Shown here: piece after piece, positions 34,101 to 43,000 of the stretch | Layout of the letters: each line of letters starts with the position of its first letter | Numbering within the stretch: the stretch's first letter is position 1 | Assembly: GCA_037349105.1 (NCBI GenBank) | Contig: JAYJMM010000103.1 | Coordinates: 1,612,001-1,676,000, forward strand | Direction of reading: 5' to 3' | Length of the DNA: 64,000 bases | Source of the DNA: Limnomonas spitsbergensis | Taxonomy: Eukaryota; Chlorophyta; Chlorophyceae; Chlamydomonadales | Notes under the pieces: model-generated | The model's database searches: none | What the model was told of the DNA's origin: nothing | The model's input: only the letters and a program-made list of their open reading frames with translations | Translations under genes and position numbers: made by a program

Positions 34101-37018
34101 CCACCTGGGCGTCCTCTGAAACCTGCGGCGGCACCTTCATCACACTCTCCCGCTCCTGACGCTCCACCAGTTGGCGGATCTGTCGCTTCAAGGCTGCCCG
34201 CTCGTCCTCCATCGCCCGCCGCTGCATTACCGCCATATCCTCTAGGCTGGCGCCTCCTGGAAAGCAAGGGCAGGGGCCGGGGACACGATGTGACTTAACA
34301 ATGAACTACCGGTAATGGTAGAAGACATTGATGAAACTGTCCATCGCCCGCCGCTGCTGCTGCAGTACCGCCGTATCCTCTAGGCTGGCGCCGCCTGGAA
34401 AGCAAGGGCAAGGGCCGGGGACATAATCTGAGTCTGATATGAATTAATGATGCAAAACGTTGTGAAACTGTGCAGAAGCAGCAGCTGCAGCAGATGTTGC
34501 TGTAGTACTGCTGCTGTTGCTGTTGCTACTACCGCTGCTGTTGCTGTTGCTACTACCGCTGCTGTTGCTGTTGCTACTACCGCTGCTGTTGCTGTTGCTA
34601 CTACAGCTGCTGTTGCTATTGCTGTAGTAACGCCATGTCCTCTAGGATGGTACCGCCTGAGGACACAAGGGAGTGAGGCATGGTACGTTGCTTATAAAAT
34701 TGTACATTGGGGTGGGGGGGAGGAGGCGTACGTAGTGCTTGCAATGCTGAACAACGTTGTGTACATTACGACACTGCTGCTGCATTATCGTTATGTATTT
34801 AAAGCTGGTACTTAAGCCGCTGAGGGCGCAAGGGATACGGAGGACCGGTGGATTAATTGTGTGTGTGTGTGCGTGTGTATATCTTTCGATGTCCAATGAA
34901 GTTTTGCGCTCTCGCTTTGCCGCTCACGCTGGGTCTAGGCTGTTACAACCTGGGTCTGGGCAATTACAGCCTGGGTCTAGACAGTTACAACCTGGGCCTA
35001 GGCAGTTACAACCTGGGCCTAGGCAGTTACAACCTGGGTCTAGGCAGTTACAACCTGGGTATAGGCAGTTACAACCTGGGTCTAGGCAGTTACAACCTGG
35101 GTCTAGGTAGTTACAACCTGGGTCTCGGCAGTTACAGCCTGGGTCCAGGCAGTTACAGCCTGAGCCTTAGGGGTTCAGGGCTTGGTACTCCATATTGCAC
35201 ACGGGGCAATCAAGGTTTTTTCCTTCCTATAAACGCTAAAACCCAAACCCGTTCAGGGTCTTACAAAAGCTTGAACCCCGAGTCTGCTCCCCCACCCACC
35301 AACGGACGCGCCCCCGCCTGAAACCGTCTTGCGAAGCTCCGACAGCTGTGTCTTCAGCGCCAGGCTCTCCTCCTCTAACGAGCGCAGCTGCTGATCCATG
35401 GCGCCGTCGTACGAGCCGCCGGCCTCGCTGAGCGAGCGCTGCTCCTGTAGCTGCTGCTGCTGCTGCTGCTGCTCCTGCGCCGCGGCCAGCTGCTGCCGAA
35501 GCTTGACAACCAGCTGCTGCTGCTCCTGGGCAGCGGCCAGCTGCTGCTCCGAAGCCGCCAGCTGCTGCTCCGAAGCCGCCAGCTGATGCCTGAACGCGTG
35601 CGCCTGCTCGCCGCACACCCGCAGCTCGTCAAGCGCCGCCTGAAGCTCTCCCCGTAACTGACCAACCAACTGCTGCTGCGCAGGCTCCGGAGCCGACATC
35701 GCGGCGGCTGGCGGCACGATTGCCAGTACAGCAGCTGTGTGCAAGACCTGGTCGATGGGCGAGGCGTCAACGGTCACGAAAGGCTCTTTTCCCGTGGCTG
35801 CGGCGGCGCCCATCTGTTCCAGGCGACGCGTTTGGACCTCCATCATCGCGTTTGCAGCCGCCAGGTCGCAGGTCAGCTGCTGTACCACCAGAGCCAGCTG
35901 CTGCTCCTGCTGCACCTCCAGCTGCTGCTGCCGCTCCTGCTGCTGCTGCCGCTCCTGCTGCTGTTGTTGATGATGAGCCAGCTCAGCCGCTGCCTCCTGT
36001 ACACGCGAAGGGTTTGAAAGATCGGGGATTTGGAAAGGAAGAAAGCAAGCGCTTGGATAGCGGTGCGCCCTCGACCAGTGCAACGGCGCTCCTTCCGGTT
36101 CAGGGTTCAGGGATTAGACCTTCACCCTAATGTGCAACGACACTCTTCTTTTCATTAAATCTTCTGGTATAACTTGCATAACTTCATCAGAGCGCCTCCT
36201 TCTGGTGAAACACCTCAGCAGCCTGCACCAGCTAGGTGACATTGTCAGCCTTCTGGGCAGGGGGGCGCAATTTTCAAAGAGGGTATAGGTTAAAGGCTTT
36301 CAAACCCCAAACCCTGCAGGAGAGGGGGGGCGCACTTTGCAATGAGGGTTTAGGGGAAAGGCTCTCCAAACCCTGAACCCTGCAGGAGGGGGGGGGGCGC
36401 ACTTTGCAATGCTGGTTTAGGGGAATGGCTTTCGATACCCTGAACCCTGCAGGAGAGGAGGGGGGGCGCACTTTGCAATGAGGGTTTAGGGGAAAGGCTT
36501 TCGATACCCTGAACCCTGCAGGAGAGGGGGGCGCACTTTGCAATGAGGGTTTAGGGGAAAGGCTCTCGAAACCCTGAACCCTGCAGGAGAGGGGGGGGGG
36601 GCGCACTTTGCAATGAGGGTTAAGAAGAATGGCCTGGACATTGCAGCAGCAACAGCATACAATAGCATAAGCTTTATATTGTCTAAACCGATCGGCACTG
36701 CCCAAGACTTTTCCATTCGGCGCGCGCAGTGCAACGTAAAGCGAACCTAGGATTAAAAAAGAGGATGCACACACCGGTACTGTGCTATCACGCCGTAATT
36801 ATTTACAAATCGTGAAAGTAATTACAGCCCCATACTGCTAAAATAAGCTGAATCTGCCATCAATTTCCTGTCACTGAAACTCGGCTACGCAATTCAGCCA
36901 CCGCAAATACTGTATAATCGGCACGGTACCAACGCACGCATCATGCGAGGCTCCAACAGCGGTATCCAGAGAGCGCCGTATTACCTCATTTGAAAGCCTG
37001 GGATTAAAAAAAGAGGAT

Positions 37019-37080
<62 letters not shown>

Positions 37081-40000
37081 CATTCGAGGCTCCAAAAGCA
37101 GTATCCAGACAGCGTCTCATCCTACCTCGTTTGCAAGCGTCTGAACCGCAGAGGAGGCCACGTTACAGGAGTCAGTCTGCGAGCCGCAGTTTGACAGTCG
37201 TGCTTGTACCCGCGGCGCTCCCCCCCCCGCGTGCGTCTGACACTCAGCATCTTGCAGAGAGTTGCCTGCTCCCGCATCCGTCCCGACATCGACCGCGGGA
37301 GCGAGGAGGGCGGCATCGGTACCCATATTGACAGCCGGGGTCGCGACTCCCCCCGGCGTCTGACACTCGGCATCTTGAAGAGGGTTACCTGATCCCGCAT
37401 CCGTCCCGACATCGATCGCGGGAGCGAGGAGGGCGGTATCGGTACCCATATGGACAGCCGGGGTCGCGACTCCCCCCGGCGTCTGACACTCGGCATCTTG
37501 CAGAGGGTTGCCTGCTCCCGCATCCGTCCCGACATCGATCGCGAGAGCGAGGAGGGCGGCATCGGTTCCCATATGGACCGCCGAGACTGATCCTCCCCCC
37601 GGCGTCTGACACTCGGCATCTTGCAGAGAGTTACCTCCTCCCGCATCCGTCCCGACATCGAACACGGGAGCGGCGACCGTCGCTTGGCAGGCCGAGTCTT
37701 GCATCGGTACAGATCCCGGCGGTGAGAACGAGGTCATAGACATCCGACGTGGCGAGCCGGCTGAGGCTGCGGCCACGGCGGCGGCCATAGCTGCGGTTCC
37801 GTTGATGCTGCAGGCGGGGCTGAGCGCGCGGATGCGCGTGCGCAGGCTGGTAGCCTCGGCACGGGCCTCCTCAAGGGCCAGGCGGAGTTCGTCAGGTTCG
37901 TCACACGCCCTCAACGGGCCGTCCGCAGACGCTGCGGCAGCGGCCGCACCTGTTGCGGTAGTGGCTGCTGCGCCACCGGTGGCAGGAGAGGGATCAGCCG
38001 CTGTAGCAGCTGCCGCCGCCGCCGCAGCAGCTTCCATTTGTTGCTTCCTCTCAGCGCCCAGCTCCCCCCTGCAAGTCAGGCAGGGGCAGGTATCAGGAGC
38101 AGGTCTCTCGATTACAGAGCAACAAGAATAACCACACACGAAAGCATCCAAGTTGAGTTCAGCTCCACCTAGCCTCGTCTGGCAAGCAAAGTTGAGTTCA
38201 GCTCCACCCAGCCTCGAGTCGCCATGCCCCGCCCAACCCCACCCATTAGCCCCGCCCGACGCCGCCCAATAGCCTCACCCTGAACCGCCGGCTGGTTACG
38301 CCTCGCCCCTCCCCTCCCCTCCTTTCCGCAGCCCTCCCATTGCATCTCCAAGACCTCCCACCTGAGTGCCGAGATGGTCGCCTCCATCTCCATCTTCTTG
38401 GTGGAGAAGGCCTCAAGCCGGCTACTTAGCTGATCATACGCCTCCTGGGCCTGAGCAGCCTATGTATAAAGGTGTGGGGAATACTGGTTGAGTGGTTGTA
38501 GTATCAGCAAGAGTTGCGCAGCTTATCATAAGATTCATAACCCTCCTGGGCATGTACAGCCTGTGTATGGGCAGGTGTGGGTTAATACTGGTTGAGGGGT
38601 TGTCGTATCAGCCAGTTGCATAGCTGATCATATAGCTCCTGGGCATATACAGCCTGAGTGCTTCCTGGGCCTGTGCAGTCTATGTGAGTGGTAAGAACCT
38701 ACGATTGACTACCTCCCTACCTGCCTCACCTACGATTGACTACCTCCCTACCTGCCTCACCTACGATTGACTACCTCCCTACCTGCCTCACCTACGATTG
38801 ACTACCTCCCTACCTGCCTCACCTACGATTGACTACCTCCCTAACTGCCTCACCTAAGATTGACTACCTCCCTAACTGCCTCACCTACGATTGACTACCT
38901 CCCTACCTGCCTCACCTACGATTGACTACCTCCCTACCTGCCTCACCTACGATTGACTACCTCCCTAACTGCCTCACCTACGATTGACTACCTCCCTAAC
39001 TACCTCACCTACGATTGACTACCTCCCTACCTGCCTCACCTACGATTGACTACCTCCCTACCTGCCTCACCTACGATTGGCTCCCTGCCTCAACCCTCAC
39101 CTACGATTGACTACCTCCCTACCTGTCTCACCTACGATTGACTACCTCCCTAACTGCCTCACCTACGATTGACTACCTCCCTAACTGCCTCACCTACGAT
39201 TGACTACCTCCCTACCTGCCTCACCTACGATTGACTACCTCCCTAACTGCCTCACCTACGATTGACTACCTCCCTAACTGCCTCACCTACGATTGACTAC
39301 CTCCCTACCTGCCTCACCTACGATTGACTACCTCCCTACCTGCCTCACCTACGATTGACTACCTCCCTAACTGCCTCACCTACGATTGACTACCTCCCTA
39401 ACTGCCTCACCTACGATTGACTACCTCCCTAACTGCCTCACCTACGATTGACTACCTCCCTAACTGCCTCACCTACGATTGACTACCTCCCTACCTGCCT
39501 CACCTACGATTGACTACCTCCCTTACTGCCTCACCTACGATTGACTACCTCCCTAACTGCCTCACCTACGATTGACTACCTCCCTAACTGCCTCACCTAC
39601 GATTGACTACCTCCCTAACTGCCTCACCTACGATTGGCTCCCTGCCTCAACCCTCACCTGCGAGAGGCTCTCCCCCAGCTCCTCCTCGAGAGCCTCCAGC
39701 CGTCCCTCAGCAGCCACCAGCTTCTGCTCAGCTTCCTCAGCGCGCCTCAACCGCACCTCCAGCTCTGCCTCCAGCTCATCGTACTTCCGCAGTACAGCCT
39801 CCGCCTCATGGTGCTCCTCTGGTATGGGGGTTCAGGGTGTAGGGTTTAGGGCTCAGGGCAGAAGGTTCTGAGTTTGGGATGCAGGGTTGAGTGCGCGAGA
39901 TTGAAGGTTCAGGGTGTAGGGTTAAGGGCTCAGGGCAGAAGGTTTTGAGTTTGGAATGCAGGGTTAAGTGCTCGGGGTTGAAGGTTTGGGGTGCAGGGTT

Positions 40001-43000
40001 TAGGGCTCAGGGCAAAGGGTCTTACGTTTGGGATGCAGGATTGAGTGCTCGGGGCTTAAGGTTTGGGGTGCAGGGTAAAGGGCTCAGTCAGTAGGCTTTG
40101 GGGTGCAGGGTTTAGGGCTCAGGGTAACAGGTTTGGGGTGCAGGATGCAAGATGGAGGGCTCAGGGTGTAAGATTTAGGGTTTAGGGCTCAGGGTACAGG
40201 GCTCAGGGTTGAGGTTTCAGCGAAGATCTAGGTTGTCATACTTCTGCAGTACAGCCTCAGCCTCATGCTGCGACTCTAACATATTAATTTAGAGTGAAGG
40301 GTCAAGGGCGCAGGGTATAAATCTTGGGGTTGAGGTGGATCGGGGATTAGCTCGTCGTACGCCCACGGTAGGACCTCGCCCTCAAACTGCTCTTCTGACA
40401 TCGTGGTTCAGGGTTCAGGGTGGTGGGCTCCGGGTTCAGGGTGGTGGGCTCAGGGTCAAGTGGGGATTGGAGGTGAAGACATGGGAGCCGGGGGGTCAAT
40501 GGCTCAGTCACAAACCCTCTCCTCCAGGGTTGTAGGGTTCTGTGATGTACCCATGCCATGAGTGACTCTGGGCACAGTAATGAAGCCTCAAATTGAGGGT
40601 TCTAGGATTCAGGGTTTAGCACACCTGTCATGAACCCTCCACTTGAAGATTTTAATATGCAGGGTGTAGCACATCTGTCATGAGCCCTAATGTCCAGGAT
40701 TTTAATATTCAGTCCCGGTAAAAGTAATCAAATCATTAACCCCTGCAGGGTTCCGCACCAGTCATGAGAACGATCCTCTCTGTCGCGCCGTTGAGCTTCC
40801 GGGTGGTGACGTTAAGGTCTGCCGCCAGCTCCGCACGCCGCTGCTCCGCCCGGTCGGCCCGATCCGCTTGCTCGGCCACGGCCCGCTCCCGCTCCCGCTT
40901 TGCCGCCTCGAGCGCCCGGGCAGACCGAGCCTCGACCTCCACCAGCTGCGCCTGGACTGCTGCCAGGCTGGCCTCCGCCAGACTGGCACGTACCTCCGCC
41001 AAGCGCCCAGCCTCGCTCAGCTTCTCCACACCTTCCTCCGAGCTCCTCGCGGCGGCCAGCTTCCGGACAGCTTCTTCAGCGACCACCCGCACCTCCGCCA
41101 GCTCCTCTGCAGCCGCTTGGCCGGCGGCCTCGGTCTCGGCCAGCCGGGAGTGAAGCGCGGCAGTTTCCTCGACTGAGGCGTCCAGCAGCTTCTGCAGCGC
41201 ACGCTCCCTTGCCTCTGCTGCACTCGCCCGCTCCTCCAGGGCCGCCGCGTCAGCCTTCCCCGCCTCCGACCCGGACAGCGCCTGCCGCAGCGCCTGCAGC
41301 GAGGCCTCGAGCTCGGCCACCTTGCGCCCCTGGCTCGCCTCCGCCTCCGCCGCGGCGAAGCCATCAGCACCCGGCTCCGGAGCCTCCGTCCGAATAGCTG
41401 CTGGGTCCAGTGAGGGCGCTGGGCAATGCTGTTGCAGCTCCTCACGCAGCCCTCCCACCTCCTCATTCAGTGCCCGCAGCTGCTGAGCCTGCAGAGAGGC
41501 CTGTTCAGCCGCAGTGGCTGACAGGCCATCCAATTGCTCCCTGGGCACCAGGCACGGCGTTCAGGGTTCAGGCCTTCACTCCCTTCAGGGCCTCGGATTT
41601 AGGCATTTTCCCTCGTATTTTCCTCTATTTTTTAAAGGAACTGAAATGCACGCTAAATGTATAAGTTTATTTGGAAGTGCTTCAGCTACCCGTACACTTC
41701 AGCTACGGACAGGCCTACGGCTAGCAGAGCCTGGGATTACAAAGCCTACCAGCGTTTTGGGGGAGGTCCAGGGATGGTATCGATCCCCTGGTATCGATTG
41801 AACCAGTGGTGGCCGCCAGGATGCCCCGTCCAAAATTTTATGGAGCCCACTAAAATAGAACAGTGTTTCGAATTTCGAAATTTAGACTTAACATCTAGGG
41901 GATGCAACAGAGTGGAAAAGTGTGAACGTACCCTCGGCGAGCCAACTTGTTTTGGCAAGTGGCTAGGCTGAAATCGTCAATCCGACTTCACTTTTGACAC
42001 ACCCTCCTGGTTGCCGATGTCCACCACTCGCCACAAAACACGGACATGAACACTAATATATGTGCCTCACCTCTCCCATGCGGACATTAGCTTAAGCGAC
42101 CTAAAATAATTACGGATATATAAACATCATCTCTCCCATGCGGACATTAGCTAAAGCAACCTAAAATAAACACACAAATAAATGTGCATCACCTCTCCCA
42201 TGCAGACAGAAGCTAAATCAACCAAAACAAACACGGATATATACGGTATGTACATCACCTCTCACCTCAGGCGAAGGTTATCCGCACGTAGCTGCTCCAA
42301 GGCAGTGTCACCGCCAGCCTGCCGGTCGCACCCAGCAGGAAGGGAGGGTGAATGGGTGATTGATAAATAAATAAATAAATAAACGATACGCCCGATGAGG
42401 CGTAGATTAAGGAAACCACCCGTTCGGCCGTAGCACTAGGTGAGCTACCAAAAGCACCAGGTGATTAATACCAGGTTCATCATTTACCGTTAATTCATTC
42501 ATTTACCGATAATTCATTCATTTACCGTTAATTCACTAATTTACCGTTAATTCATTCATTTACCGTTAATTCATTCATTTACCGCTAATTCATTCATTTA
42601 CCGTTAATTCATTCATTCATTTACCGTTAATTCATTCATTTTTGTATGAAACACCGGTGTCACCTACTTCATACTAATAAGCATTCGAGTCGAAGACTGG
42701 CGGCTTTTCTCCACCTCTTGCTTAGGTTTGCAGCCGATAGTTACCCCACCCACGCACCCACACTTCAGCCACCAATGGGCATCTGGTTCCTGCATTTCTC
42801 TTCCCTTACCTGCTGCTGCTACTGTTGCAGCTCGTAGTAAGCCCACTTGCTGTCACAGCTGCTGCATCTTGCACTGAACCCACTTGCTGCTGCTGTTGCA
42901 ACCGGTGCAGCTTGTACTAAACCCTCCTGCTGTTGCAGCTCGTACTACACACACATGCTGTTGCACTTTGTACTGAACCCACTAGCTGTTGCAGCTTGTA

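Noticed and set aside
36170..36235. Possible golgin exon between exons 9 and 10 (KADNVT, stop, [12 protein letters not shown])
   Set aside because: Good acceptor-like CCCAG but an in-frame TAG, and exons 9 and 10 already join in phase without it. It may be another decayed exon copy.
38690..39657. CRISPR-like array of 31-bp direct repeats
   Set aside because: The repeats are head-to-tail with no unique spacers, in a eukaryotic intron. It is a minisatellite.
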